This document shows, one piece after another, positions 21,095 through 29,033 of a stretch of 29,033 nucleotides of DNA. The stretch is from positions 1 through 29,033 of IMG/VR virus record IMGVR_UViG_3300037133_000019; one strand, 5' to 3'. A program made the translations under genes and the position numbers. Source of the DNA: a virus. The notes beneath the pieces are model-generated. The model made no database searches. It saw only the letters and a list, made by a program, of their open reading frames with translations, and was not told the DNA's origin. Every line of letters starts with the position of its first letter. Within the stretch, counting starts at the first letter, position 1.

Positions 21095-21301
21095 ATGGCC
21101 GAAGATTATATCACTCGTTCTGAGGTGATTGTCTTGATTGATGAACGCGGTGAGAAGCTAGCAGATAAAGTCGATAGTATGCACACTGATCTTACAAAAC
21201 TCAGTGCGACTATCGGTGTGACACTGAAGTATATTGCTGGCGGCGTTTTAGTCTGGGCGTTTAAACAAGTAATAGAGCTGGTACAAACATTTCATCATTA
21301 G
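21095..21301 (+). CDS. Coiled-coil plus C-terminal membrane segment protein
   Basis: A 68-residue protein: an N-terminal charged helix (SEVIVLIDERGEKLADKVDSM, DLTKLSATIG) followed by one hydrophobic stretch near residues 45-64 (LKYIAGGVLVWAFKQVIELV). This layout resembles XhlA-type proteins that help holins. With the small membrane protein at 21671-21868 it may form a lysis group; that is an inference from topology. Confidence 0.65.
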   Translation: MAEDYITRSEVIVLIDERGEKLADKVDSMHTDLTKLSATIGVTLKYIAGGVLVWAFKQVIELVQTFHH

Positions 21302-21311
21302 GAGAAAGATT

Positions 21312-21662
21312 ATGAGTTTTACAAGTATTTTGAAGGATGTAGCGGAGAGTCCTGTGTTTCTAGCCAAAGAGGTCGGAAAAATATTTACAATTATTGGCAA
21401 GGCTGACAACGGCGCACTAGCAGTGAGCGGCGATATTTCAACAGCGATTGCAGCGAAGGGTTTGAACTGGACTGCGGATACTCAGGTTGTCGCTGATGTT
21501 GAAGCGTATTTCAAGAATACAATCGAAGGGCAGCTTGTTCCGCTGATTGAGAAGTTGTATGCAGACATCGCAGTTGATATTAAAACACCCGTAGCATCAG
21601 TAGTGGCTCCTTCAGCCGCGGCAATCGCAGCTGGTATGTCCCCTACGCAAGCAACAAGTTAG
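21312..21662 (+). CDS. 116-residue Ala/Val-rich hypothetical protein
   Basis: Opens MSFTSILKDVAESPVFLAKE, contains ADTQVVADVEAYFKNTIEGQ and ends in an Ala/Pro/Ser-rich tail. It has short amphipathic helices but no clear membrane span or catalytic motif. It lies between two small membrane-associated genes, with GGAG before the ATG. A lysis or virion-associated role is possible. Confidence 0.65.
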   Translation: MSFTSILKDVAESPVFLAKEVGKIFTIIGKADNGALAVSGDISTAIAAKGLNWTADTQVVADVEAYFKNTIEGQLVPLIEKLYADIAVDIKTPVASVVAPSAAAIAAGMSPTQATS

Positions 21663-21670
21663 GAGATTTT

Positions 21671-21868
21671 ATGGCTAAGTTTACTATATTTCTTACGGAA
21701 ATTGGTAATTTACCTCACGCATTCTGGGGAGTGCTTATAACATTCTCCTCTATGTTTATCGCAGTACATTACAACATGGCTATCGGTTATTATTTTGCCG
21801 GAGTCGGTTCAACACTTCTGGGTATAAAGGGTATTTCAAATGCCAGCAATTCAACCGATCAAAATTAA
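21671..21868 (+). CDS. Small two-span membrane protein (holin candidate)
   Basis: A 65-residue protein with two hydrophobic stretches, near residues 17-34 (AFWGVLITFSSMFIAVHY) and 38-52 (IGYYFAGVGSTLLGI), and a polar tail. Size and topology fit a class II holin. Its last 29 bases overlap the portal gene. No endolysin lies beside it, which keeps the assignment tentative. Confidence 0.62.
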   Translation: MAKFTIFLTEIGNLPHAFWGVLITFSSMFIAVHYNMAIGYYFAGVGSTLLGIKGISNASNSTDQN

Positions 21869-23801
21869 TTTCGGTAAAGATGCCACAGAAGAGATGTGGA
21901 AGTGGGTGGAAGAGACCACCTCGTATTGGTACGAGAGGACGAGGAATTTTCGCGAGGTCAAACTAAAGGAGTTCGCCCGTTTGTACAAGGGCACTCCTCT
22001 TACGGAGATTCGTGATACTCCATGGCCCGGAGCTTCTAATATAGAGATTCAGGTTGTAGCAGCAAATTCTGATAATCTTCTATCTCGTGTTATGGCCATG
22101 TATATGACTGAGCCACTTTGGACAGCTAAGATATACGGAGATATTGAATCCGGCAAGGGCGACGATCAACGCTCTGCCGTTGAAAAATTTCTTGGGAATA
22201 TGGCTCTTGATCCTGCGGAGCTTGATTTCTACCGCGTTGAGGAAGCATGGTTCTCTTCTACCATTCGTAACGGCACTGGAATTATTAAATTCCCTTGGCT
22301 GTATCACGTCGAGACACAGTATGTTTCTACTGGGGATATAGCAGCAGAGGAATCTAAATATGAGATGCGGGATGTTATTCGATTTGATGGCCCTCGTCCT
22401 GAGAATGTGCCATTGAATAAATTCCTCACTGATATTAGTTTTCAGAAACTAGAAGATTCTAAATTCAAATGTCACATCATGACATGTTCGCGTAAGACTC
22501 TGGAGGATAAGAAAGCGCTCAAGTTCTTTGATGATGAAGCACTCGACAAGATTATTGCTCAGCCGGATCGTTCTCAGTCAGATGTACTTCAGAATTATCT
22601 AGAGCGGCATCAAGGAATACAAGATACGGGTTCTGGTTCGCTTGCTGACGAGTATGATATTTATGAGTGCTGGTATCGTTATCAGCATAACGGGCAGAAT
22701 CTTCGTTTAGTATGTTTACACCATCCGCAGAGCAAGACGCGATTAGCCGCATTCTATAATTACTATCCAGAGAACATGGATATATTTGAGGACGCGAAAC
22801 TTGCGTATGATGACGATCAATATTATGGCTACGGCTTTGCAGAAATGCTAAAGGCATATCAAGACGAAATATCAGAATTGCATCGTCAGCGAATTAACGC
22901 CAAGACCCTCTCTAACACAACTGCTTTCCGTGTTAATAAATCCTCGAAACTTCACTCAATCTTACAGTTTTATCCGGGTGTACTTGTGCCTGCTGATGAA
23001 AAAGAAATTGAGCGACTTGATCTCAATAATCCTCAAGCTGATAGCTTGGACGGAGAAAATCTCAGCTTAGCACTAGTCAAAGAGCGTACTGGTATCGACC
23101 CAGCAACAGGAGGTACAGGTGGCGGGATTGTCAATAGCAAAAGAGGAATATATAGTAGCCAAGGGACTTTCGCGGTCTTACAACAGCAAAATTCTAGAAC
23201 TGGCTTGCGCATGTCCGATATGCGCAGTGCTCACAGCAGAGCCGGTTCAAAGTTTGCAAAGATGTACGCTAGCTTCGGACTTGGAAAAAAGCTCAGGCAA
23301 TTTGGTGATAACGCAGATGCGCTACGAGAGGCGTTTGAGAATATCAAAACTGGTAAACTTGGTCTATCGGTTCGAGCGTCTACGGCGTCGATGAATAAGG
23401 AATTGGAGAAGCAGAATGATATTATGCTTTCTCAAACACTCACTCAGTTGTACACACAGGATGCTCAGGTTATTCAAGCATTAGGAACCCCTGGAATTCC
23501 TCCAGATCTAGCCCAGTATTACACAGAAGTTCTTCGTGCTAAGCAATCGCTGTATAAAGAAATCGTACAGAATTTCGGCCACGATGATGCAGCAAGATTA
23601 ATTCCAGTTCCAGCAATTATCAAGCAGGGGAGAAATAATGAACCTAATGCACAGCAAGGCGCTGGTGGCCAATCCCAACGTGCGCAATCTTTCCCCGGAG
23701 GAGGCGCTCAAGCAGTTAATGGGGGCCAAGCTAGCAATCAAGGAGCTATTCCATCTTCCAGCGGGGCAATTTCTGGTGGAGTACCTACTGGCACAAGCTG
23801 A
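21840..23801 (+). CDS. Portal protein
   Basis: A 653-residue portal, the dodecameric ring through which DNA enters the head. The N-terminus has WPGASNIEIQVVAAN and a long acidic/aromatic body. YYGYGFAEMLKAYQDEISEL followed by HRQRINAKTL is the portal-type long helix region. NTTAFRVNKSS and VKERTGIDPATGGTG follow, and the last 80 residues are low-complexity Gly/Gln/Ser. Those last 164 bases are shared with another gene in a different frame. The position after TerL fits. Confidence 0.87.
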   Translation: MPAIQPIKINFGKDATEEMWKWVEETTSYWYERTRNFREVKLKEFARLYKGTPLTEIRDTPWPGASNIEIQVVAANSDNLLSRVMAMYMTEPLWTAKIYGDIESGKGDDQRSAVEKFLGNMALDPAELDFYRVEEAWFSSTIRNGTGIIKFPWLYHVETQYVSTGDIAAEESKYEMRDVIRFDGPRPENVPLNKFLTDISFQKLEDSKFKCHIMTCSRKTLEDKKALKFFDDEALDKIIAQPDRSQSDVLQNYLERHQGIQDTGSGSLADEYDIYECWYRYQHNGQNLRLVCLHHPQSKTRLAAFYNYYPENMDIFEDAKLAYDDDQYYGYGFAEMLKAYQDEISELHRQRINAKTLSNTTAFRVNKSSKLHSILQFYPGVLVPADEKEIERLDLNNPQADSLDGENLSLALVKERTGIDPATGGTGGGIVNSKRGIYSSQGTFAVLQQQNSRTGLRMSDMRSAHSRAGSKFAKMYASFGLGKKLRQFGDNADALREAFENIKTGKLGLSVRASTASMNKELEKQNDIMLSQTLTQLYTQDAQVIQALGTPGIPPDLAQYYTEVLRAKQSLYKEIVQNFGHDDAARLIPVPAIIKQGRNNEPNAQQGAGGQSQRAQSFPGGGAQAVNGGQASNQGAIPSSSGAISGGVPTGTS

Positions 23802-23946
23802 TTTGTACAAGGATGAGTTTTTTGATAAACAGGATGCTACTCCCGAAGATAAAGCATATCTTCGGGGGCAGCTTCAAGTTTTTGATGATATTATAGGGCT
23901 AGTTGCTTTTATGGCTGCGTTTAAGGTTTTGCAAATTAATAAATAG
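23638..23946 (+). CDS. 102-residue protein nested in the portal gene end
   Basis: Starts at ATG 23638 behind GGGGAG and reads MNLMHSKALVANPNVRNLSP. Ordered, amphipathic sequence (EEALKQLMGAKLAIKELFHL, QLQVFDDIIGLVAFMAAFKV) runs through the region where the portal frame is low-complexity. That asymmetry suggests this frame is the constrained one in the overlap. It may be a small head accessory; no family is recognised. Confidence 0.75.
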   Translation: MNLMHSKALVANPNVRNLSPEEALKQLMGAKLAIKELFHLPAGQFLVEYLLAQADLYKDEFFDKQDATPEDKAYLRGQLQVFDDIIGLVAFMAAFKVLQINK

Positions 23947-23956
23947 GGAGAGGACT

Positions 23957-24661
23957 ATGGCATGGTTTAGACAGAAGGACGGCTCATTGCAGCCGGGAGA
24001 AGATAGGGATGGGCTTGATGATGTTGAATTCAAGCCTGAGAAGTTCAAGGAAGAACTAACCAATACGCTGACTGAAAAGTTTGCCGCCCAGGAAGCTAAG
24101 CAAGCTGAAGCAATGAAGCCAATGCAGGAAATGGCAGAGTTGATGAAAGCAGAGCGGGCGGAGCGAGCAGCGGCAGAAGCCAAGCGTGTTGCGGCGGCGC
24201 AGAAAGAAGAGCAGGGGGATTTTAGCGAGCGCATGATGCTCGATCCTGAATCTGCAATTGAAGAGAAATTGCAGGGAACGAATAAGGCACTTATGCTTCT
24301 AGCTGCTCGTGAAGCGAGGCGTGAGACTCTAGATTCTAAGGAGTATTATCATGGCGCTATTAAAGCACGTGCTGATGCTTTGATTGAATCACTTCCACTA
24401 GCACAGCGCTCAAATGCTGGGTCGCTCGAAAATTGCTATAAGATCGCTTGCTTCGATAACCAGAAGGAAATTACCGAGGGCAAGATCAAAGCGCGAAATA
24501 CAAGTGGGATTTTCGAGGGAGGTTCTACAGGAGCGCCAAGTGGCACTGGAGCTGGTGAAGCTTCTGATAATCTCACGGCCGAAGAAAAGCAGATGGCTAA
24601 GAATTTCGGTATGAGTGAGAAGGATTGGGGAGCACAAAAACGGGAGATGAGCTATGTCTAA
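23957..24661 (+). CDS. Scaffold-like head assembly protein
   Basis: A 234-residue protein, starting at 23957 behind GGGAGAGG. A central charged coiled coil (ELTNTLTEKFAAQEAKQAEA, AERAERAAAEAKRVAAAQKE) is followed by a helical C-terminus with ESAIEEKLQGTNKALMLLAA. Length, composition and place between portal and capsid genes fit a phage scaffolding protein. The last residues overlap the next gene by eight bases. Confidence 0.75.
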   Translation: MAWFRQKDGSLQPGEDRDGLDDVEFKPEKFKEELTNTLTEKFAAQEAKQAEAMKPMQEMAELMKAERAERAAAEAKRVAAAQKEEQGDFSERMMLDPESAIEEKLQGTNKALMLLAAREARRETLDSKEYYHGAIKARADALIESLPLAQRSNAGSLENCYKIACFDNQKEITEGKIKARNTSGIFEGGSTGAPSGTGAGEASDNLTAEEKQMAKNFGMSEKDWGAQKREMSYV

Positions 24662-25385
24662 TGAAAAAGAAGTTGAAGAGTTTACGGCTGATCTTCGTAC
24701 AGATGATTTGAAAGTTGCTTCGACCTCGAAGCATACGATTGCTAAACCGCCAATCGAAGTCGCAGATACTGCAAAGCCACTTACAGCGGCGGATGTACTA
24801 AAGCTCTCGCAGCAAATTGAAGAGAATGTTCGTAAGCAGATCGCGGAAGCTAAGTTTGATGCCGGAATGTCAGGACAGATTTTGACGAAGCGTGTTACTC
24901 CGATTTCCGATTTCTCAAATGTAACTCTAGATCAAGTATATGATCTTGATTTTCCAATTGAAGCAAAGCCTTTTATGAGTGCCGATGGTCTTTTGATAAA
25001 GCTCAAGGATACGAATTACGAGGCACGTTGGGTTAATAAAAATCCTCAGCGTATCGGCGAGATGCTGGGAAAAGGCTTCACATATATTTGCCCCGCTGAT
25101 TTGCATTCTGAAGGGAGTCAAAAAGCAATCGAGCCTTCTCTAGATGCAGAAGGTCATTATTCAATCAATGATGTTGTAGCAATGAAGATTGATAAAGCAA
25201 CATACTACAGAGCACTGCGTTACGCCCATGAGCGGGCTGTGGGTACAACTAATAATGTAAAACTACACGAGCGCGCAGCAAAAGCAGCTAACACGTATAT
25301 GCAGCATTCAGATGCTCGGAATGATTTTCAATCAGCATCTAACGAGCGGAAGATGACGTTTTATTCACCAGATGTAACAATTTAA
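24654..25385 (+). CDS. Head-module protein of unknown role
   Basis: A 243-residue protein. The N-terminus is polar (SNEKEVEEFTADLRTDDLKV) and the body holds TNYEARWVNKNPQRIGEMLG, GFTYICPADL and a helical, basic C-terminus (ATYYRALRYAHERAVG). I recall similar ARWVN-x-R-containing proteins beside phage capsid genes, but no function is established. It overlaps the scaffold-like gene. Confidence 0.72.
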   Translation: MSNEKEVEEFTADLRTDDLKVASTSKHTIAKPPIEVADTAKPLTAADVLKLSQQIEENVRKQIAEAKFDAGMSGQILTKRVTPISDFSNVTLDQVYDLDFPIEAKPFMSADGLLIKLKDTNYEARWVNKNPQRIGEMLGKGFTYICPADLHSEGSQKAIEPSLDAEGHYSINDVVAMKIDKATYYRALRYAHERAVGTTNNVKLHERAAKAANTYMQHSDARNDFQSASNERKMTFYSPDVTI

Positions 25386-25400
25386 TACTGAGGTTTAAAT

Positions 25401-26054
25401 ATGGCTGGACCAAATCTTACATATCATCAGCCCATCTATACGGCGCAGACCACTCATGGCCTGACTCCGCTAACTGGGTCGAATTCTGAACAGTCTGGAC
25501 AGACTTTTAAGCTCGGAACTCCTGTCCAGCAAAATGCTGGTTTTATTCGAGCGTGGGATGGTGCTACAGTAGCGGCTGCGATTGCGGGATTTAATCTGAC
25601 TAATGGATTGAACCTTGGTACAAGCGGTGCAGGTGCTCCGGGTGCTTTTGGGCAGATTGGACCTCCGGGAGCAATTCAGACTTATGGCAATGTTCCTAAT
25701 CAGTCGGCGGCTTTTAATATTGCTGTAGGCACTCCTATTTCGGATGGCCGTACTCTGTTCGAGTCCGCTGTCGAAAGCAACATTTTCGAGGCTACTTTTG
25801 ATAACTCGACTGGTACCACGGCCGCAAATTATACTCCGACACAGGCAATGATTGGGACGCAGTTTGGACTCACAATCGATGCTAGTGGTCAGTGGTATGT
25901 TGATGCTGCTAAGACAACTCCTGGAACCAATACAGTAGTAACAATGGTTGGAATTAATCCAATCGACCTCACAGCAACCGGAACTACCTACATCGTAAAT
26001 GCTCGTGTGCGCTTCCAGGTTCTCCCCTCGGCAGCTCAAATTATCATGGGTTAA
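25401..26054 (+). CDS. Head decoration or stabilisation protein candidate
   Basis: A 217-residue Gly/Thr/Ala-rich beta protein (NGLNLGTSGAGAPGAFGQIG, TIDASGQWYVDAAKTTPGTN). It lies directly before the capsid gene, where capsid decoration proteins are often encoded. The C-terminal strand pattern (TYIVNARVRFQVLP) fits a small beta-fold. The assignment rests on composition and position. Confidence 0.68.
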   Translation: MAGPNLTYHQPIYTAQTTHGLTPLTGSNSEQSGQTFKLGTPVQQNAGFIRAWDGATVAAAIAGFNLTNGLNLGTSGAGAPGAFGQIGPPGAIQTYGNVPNQSAAFNIAVGTPISDGRTLFESAVESNIFEATFDNSTGTTAANYTPTQAMIGTQFGLTIDASGQWYVDAAKTTPGTNTVVTMVGINPIDLTATGTTYIVNARVRFQVLPSAAQIIMG

Positions 26055-26076
26055 TAGTACAAAAAGGATATAAATT

Positions 26077-27036
26077 ATGGGAACACAAGTTCGTGGAGCA
26101 TTTCCTAAACTTATGGCTCCGGGGCTGCATAAAATCTACGTTGATGCACTTGAGACGGAACAGCGCGCTGAAGAGTATCAGGCAGTTTTTAATGTAAAGA
26201 CCTCAGAATCTGAGTATGAGCAGGACTTGAAGATGGCCGGATTCGGCCCGCTTCAGGAAAAGCCGGAAAATACGCCCGTAGCGTATACACAGATGATTCA
26301 GGGTGGCGATAAGCGGTATATTCATCTTACTTACGCGCTTGCTGTTCGTACCTCGAAAGAGCTATGGCAGGATGCTAAGTATGGTGTTATTAAGACCGCT
26401 CCTAAAGCTCTGGCTCGTTCGATTCGTTACACCAAGGAAATCGTAGCGTTCAATATCTTTAATCAGGGGTTCTCGAGTAATGTCACTACGACTGATGGAG
26501 TATCTCTTTTTAATAACGCTCATCCTCTCCTTGGTGGGCCTAGTGCTACTAGCACCTGGGCTAGTTTGCCAAATCTTATCAGCGCAGCCGGCACTTTCCC
26601 TAATCGTCCTGCTACTGATATTGATCTGTCGTTTACTGGTGTGCAGTTGGGCACTACTCAGTTCGAGAGACTAGTAGATTCTCAGGGCTTGCCAATTAAT
26701 CTGAAGCCGACTAAGGTTTTGATCGCGCCGGAGAATCGTTTCCTCGCGCGTGAGATTTTCGGTTCCAGTGGTAAGCCCGCGACTGACACGAATGATATCA
26801 ACTCTTTGCTCGGCGAAGATTTGAGCTACATGGTATGCCACTACTTTACAAATGCTGGTCCGTGGTTCATGACTGCGGAAAAGAAAAATCACTCGCTTAC
26901 TGTGTTCATGCGACAGAATCCTGAAGATGAATTTGATGAGGATTTTGATACCGGAGCTATGAAACAGAAGACTACCATGCGTATGTCTGCGGGTGCTACA
27001 GATTGGCTCGGAACTTGGGGCAGCAACGGAGCTTAA
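26077..27036 (+). CDS. Major capsid protein
   Basis: A 319-residue shell protein. Features seen in Mu gpT-like or HK97-fold capsids are an opening block (PKLMAPGLHKIYVDALETEQ), a long middle helix region (RTSKELWQDAKYGVIKTAPK), LFNNAHPLLGG, then a strand-rich C-terminus (PTKVLIAPENRFLAREIF, GPWFMTAEKK). It has a strong AAGGATATAAATT site and is followed by a terminator, as expected of a highly expressed capsid gene. Confidence 0.88.
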   Translation: MGTQVRGAFPKLMAPGLHKIYVDALETEQRAEEYQAVFNVKTSESEYEQDLKMAGFGPLQEKPENTPVAYTQMIQGGDKRYIHLTYALAVRTSKELWQDAKYGVIKTAPKALARSIRYTKEIVAFNIFNQGFSSNVTTTDGVSLFNNAHPLLGGPSATSTWASLPNLISAAGTFPNRPATDIDLSFTGVQLGTTQFERLVDSQGLPINLKPTKVLIAPENRFLAREIFGSSGKPATDTNDINSLLGEDLSYMVCHYFTNAGPWFMTAEKKNHSLTVFMRQNPEDEFDEDFDTGAMKQKTTMRMSAGATDWLGTWGSNGA

Positions 27037-27115
27037 TGCTCGCGGCCTACTGAGCGGAGGTAGACGTGCTATGACCAACACTCTTCACAGAGTTCTTTGA
27101 TTCATAGTACGTCGG

Positions 27116-27155
27116 CCCCACTAGATTTGGCCCTCTCCCCGTCTAGTGGGGTTTT
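27116..27155 (+). terminator. Intrinsic terminator after the capsid gene
   Basis: CCCCACTAGA (27116-27125) pairs with TCTAGTGGGG (27142-27151), followed by TTTT. It ends or reduces transcription beyond the capsid gene. Confidence 0.85.
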
Positions 27156-27168
27156 AATAGGAGATATT

Positions 27169-27531
27169 ATGGCATTGACGATTTGTGAAGCGATTGCGAA
27201 GATGGAAGGGTTTGGAGTTGCGGGCGGGCGAGCTACACGGAATAATAATCCAGGAGATATTGAATTTGGGCCTCTGGCTAAGAAGTACGGCGCGACCCGT
27301 GTAGAGGAGATTGCGGCGCCCCGAGTACCACGCTTTGCGTACTTCCCAGATGCTGAGAGTGGCTTCGCTGCGATGCGCGCGCTGTTGAAGCAGCACTATA
27401 CCGGTCTGACAATAGCGCAGACTCTATATAAGTACGCGCCTCCGAGTGAGAATAACACTGAGGCATATATCAACAACGTATGCGCATGGACAGACCTTAC
27501 ACGAAATACGCTCATTGATAGATTCCTATAG
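27169..27531 (+). CDS. Peptidoglycan hydrolase-like (transglycosylase-type) protein
   Basis: A 120-residue protein starting at 27169 behind TAGGAGATATT. EAIAKMEGFG, ATRNNNPGDIEFG, RFAYFPDAESGFAAMRALL and QTLYKYAPPSENNTEAYINN match a phage family with a lysozyme-like core, with Glu in the first motif as the candidate catalytic acid. In tailed phages it is found as a virion-associated wall-cutting domain or small endolysin. It follows the capsid terminator. Confidence 0.78.
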   Translation: MALTICEAIAKMEGFGVAGGRATRNNNPGDIEFGPLAKKYGATRVEEIAAPRVPRFAYFPDAESGFAAMRALLKQHYTGLTIAQTLYKYAPPSENNTEAYINNVCAWTDLTRNTLIDRFL

Positions 27532-27539
27532 GAGGTATA

Positions 27540-27812
27540 ATGAGTTACGGACTTCCTAATAAGCATACACGGGGTGAAGGAGCGTGGGCGTTTTGCTCTC
27601 GTTGTGGAGATCGTACTCCGATTAAAGATATGCAATGGCAGCGCGGTAAACTTCTCGATGCGAAATGCTATGACGCGTTTCCACTACTCGGCCAGATCGA
27701 CAAAGGTATCGCAGACGCTCTCAGCATGATAATCCTCGAACCAGATTTGCAACCCGATCCAAAGTTAACAATGCCTACGCTTGACGGGCAGAATGATGAT
27801 ATATTTATCTAA
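27540..27812 (+). CDS. 90-residue Cys-containing hypothetical protein
   Basis: Opens MSYGLPNKHTRGEGAWAF, then CSRCGDRTPIKDMQWQRGKL and KCYDAF, giving three close Cys for a small metal site. The acidic C-terminus reads TLDGQNDDIFI. GGAGGT precedes the ATG. Small proteins of this type near phage head genes are common; the role is unknown. Confidence 0.7.
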   Translation: MSYGLPNKHTRGEGAWAFCSRCGDRTPIKDMQWQRGKLLDAKCYDAFPLLGQIDKGIADALSMIILEPDLQPDPKLTMPTLDGQNDDIFI

Positions 27813-27821
27813 GGAGATATA

Positions 27822-27992
27822 ATGGCACAAATCACTCAGAAGGGTGATAAGTATCCCTTTAATACCAGTAAGTCCGATTATAAAGTTAATGCGCCGGTTG
27901 CTAGTTCGGACGAACCGAAAAGTACAACACGCGAGACAGAAGCAAAGGGAGTTGGCCGCGGGCCAAAGGATCGTAAGAAATCACCGTACTAG
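27822..27992 (+). CDS. 56-residue basic hypothetical protein
   Basis: ATG at 27822 behind AAGGAGATATA. Opens MAQITQKGDKYPFNTSKSDY and ends with a Lys/Arg-rich tail (GVGRGPKDRKKSPY). It is likely disordered. It sits between two well-spaced small genes with similar ribosome sites, so it is probably real. Confidence 0.66.
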   Translation: MAQITQKGDKYPFNTSKSDYKVNAPVASSDEPKSTTRETEAKGVGRGPKDRKKSPY

Positions 27993-28007
27993 GATATAGG
28001 AGATATA

Positions 28008-28277
28008 ATGGCGAATAATATTAGTGCGAATCCCTGGTATTTGGATACTGCGAGTACGAATCTAGTATGGCCGGGGCGGATTTATATCAAGGATATGATC
28101 TGGAATGATCCGACAGCGGCATCTACGTTGACTGTAAAAGATCAGAATGGGAACATTATTGTTAATAAAGTAGCGGCAACTACTGATCCTTATCCGACTG
28201 GGACGCTTGGCTGGGTTAATGGACTTGTAGTTACCGCTATGACTACCGGTACACTCTCCGTATTTATCAACAAGTAA
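28008..28277 (+). CDS. 89-residue beta-rich virion-type protein
   Basis: Opens MANNISANPWYLDTASTN, then VWPGRIYIKDMIWNDPTAAS and LTVKDQNGNIIVNK, ending VFINK. The strand-turn pattern resembles small phage tail or neck proteins. AGGAGATATA precedes the ATG. No family is certain. Confidence 0.7.
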   Translation: MANNISANPWYLDTASTNLVWPGRIYIKDMIWNDPTAASTLTVKDQNGNIIVNKVAATTDPYPTGTLGWVNGLVVTAMTTGTLSVFINK

Positions 28278-28289
28278 TAGGATACTAAT

Positions 28290-29033
28290 ATGCCCAGCGG
28301 ACTTCGTAAGACGACAGGAAATCATTTCGAGATTTATTACGAAGAACCGTGGGGCGGAGTTGCGTCGGATAAGAGTCCGGTGGATATTGCCCCGAATCAA
28401 TGTGTTACGCAGGACGGAGTTGTGCTGCGGAATGGATTGATGTGTTACTCGAATATAGCGAGTCAGAATAGCAAGTGGGATTTGGAACTTATTCCACCGA
28501 CTACGCCTCCGAGTGATCCGCCGGTTGTGCAAACGCTTACTGGCGTTAGTTGTGCTTTTAGCGATTTTTTGGGCAGATTTAACCTTCTTTCTCCTTATGG
28601 CTATTTTGGTACTGGAACATTTACAGTACCAGATAGTAGCATCGTAACAGTCGGGCAGACATTTATTTATACATATACACCTACTAGCTATCCTGGGCCG
28701 CTTTATCTATTACAAGTAGTCACCGCAGTACCAAATAGCACTACTTTTACTAGTGGTTTAGTGATGCCTATATCATCTGTACTCCCGTACGGCGGAGCTT
28801 TGACAGCAGTAGAATCAGGCGGTATAGCTCCACCTGTAACTGGCGTATTAACATATTTCACGCAAAATACCTCCATACCAACTACTCCTACTAATAGCAC
28901 GTTCGCAATTACTTCAGCAACACCCATAACTGCCGTTGGTGCTTACTATACAGTAATGGAATTTATTGTTTCTGCATTACCAGCAAATGTTTATTTCGGA
29001 ATGCCATTTACATATACCAGCGGCGCTGAGACT
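28290..29033 (+). CDS. Large beta-rich structural protein (partial, runs off the window)
   Basis: ATG at 28290, frame open to the end of the window (248 codons). It opens MPSGLRKTTGNHFEIYYEEP, contains PVDIAPNQCVTQDGVVLRNG (a pattern of phage stopper and tail-tube-tip proteins) and then long Thr/Ser/Pro/Gly beta-rich text. It is probably a tail or adhesin-type protein. The end is not visible. Confidence 0.72.
   Translation, partial: MPSGLRKTTGNHFEIYYEEPWGGVASDKSPVDIAPNQCVTQDGVVLRNGLMCYSNIASQNSKWDLELIPPTTPPSDPPVVQTLTGVSCAFSDFLGRFNLLSPYGYFGTGTFTVPDSSIVTVGQTFIYTYTPTSYPGPLYLLQVVTAVPNSTTFTSGLVMPISSVLPYGGALTAVESGGIAPPVTGVLTYFTQNTSIPTTPTNSTFAITSATPITAVGAYYTVMEFIVSALPANVYFGMPFTYTSGAET

Noticed and set aside
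25470-26039. Minus-strand open frame of 189 codons opposite the decoration-protein candidate
   Set aside because: It is the Ser/Arg-rich antisense shadow of a coding gene, without a ribosome site.
1-29033. Integrase, excisionase or attachment sites marking a temperate prophage
   Set aside because: No tyrosine or serine recombinase motif or repeated attachment core was seen in this window; lifestyle cannot be decided from it.

Overview
This window is part of a tailed double-stranded DNA bacteriophage genome (class Caudoviricetes), or of a prophage or metagenomic contig derived from one. The evidence is a small/large terminase pair, a portal, a scaffold-like protein, a major capsid protein and a phage-type family A DNA polymerase, on tightly packed genes with Shine-Dalgarno sites and ATGA, TAATG or TTGA start/stop overlaps. 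Promoters resemble bacterial sigma-70 sites. The host cannot be named from the sequence.

Bases 1 to about 17300 read leftward (minus strand) and hold replication, recombination and accessory genes. From right to left they are: small early-type proteins (17301-16409); a non-coding stretch (15803-16408) with a large nested dyad around an AT-rich core, which could be an origin; small zinc-binding and coiled-coil proteins (15767-13376); a gene of unknown function with its own terminator and two promoters, each overlapped by the same operator-like dyad (12577-13341); a run encoding a zinc-ribbon/J-domain protein, a vWA protein and an FtsK-like motor (12479-8672); and, behind a strong promoter at 8557-8586, the replication operon. 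That operon holds an RHH-like protein, a DUF3310 protein, a PD-(D/E)XK nuclease, a RecA-like ATPase, a tRNA with anticodon CAT, a DUF669-like protein, a structured-RNA candidate and a DNA polymerase. The polymerase is split into two genes. A UDG-like plus 3'-5' exonuclease half (2955-4091) is separated from the polymerase half (1-1512) by five small genes, one of which looks like a virion protein.

Bases 17302-17968 are a divergent control region with several long hairpins and promoter candidates. From 17969 the genes read rightward and form the packaging and head module: TerS, an HNH protein, TerL, three small proteins (two membrane-associated, a possible lysis group), portal, a protein overlapping the portal C-terminus, scaffold-like protein, head proteins and major capsid protein followed by a terminator. 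A muralytic-like protein and small virion-type genes come next, and a large structural gene runs off the right edge.

Observations most worth checking: the cassette that splits the polymerase; an approximately 97-nt multi-stem RNA candidate just after the DUF669-like gene; a recognisable phage gene whose second codon is TAA; the twin operator-promoters at 13207-13341; and the nested dyad at 15874-16159. All functions are inferred from motifs read by eye; no database search was possible.
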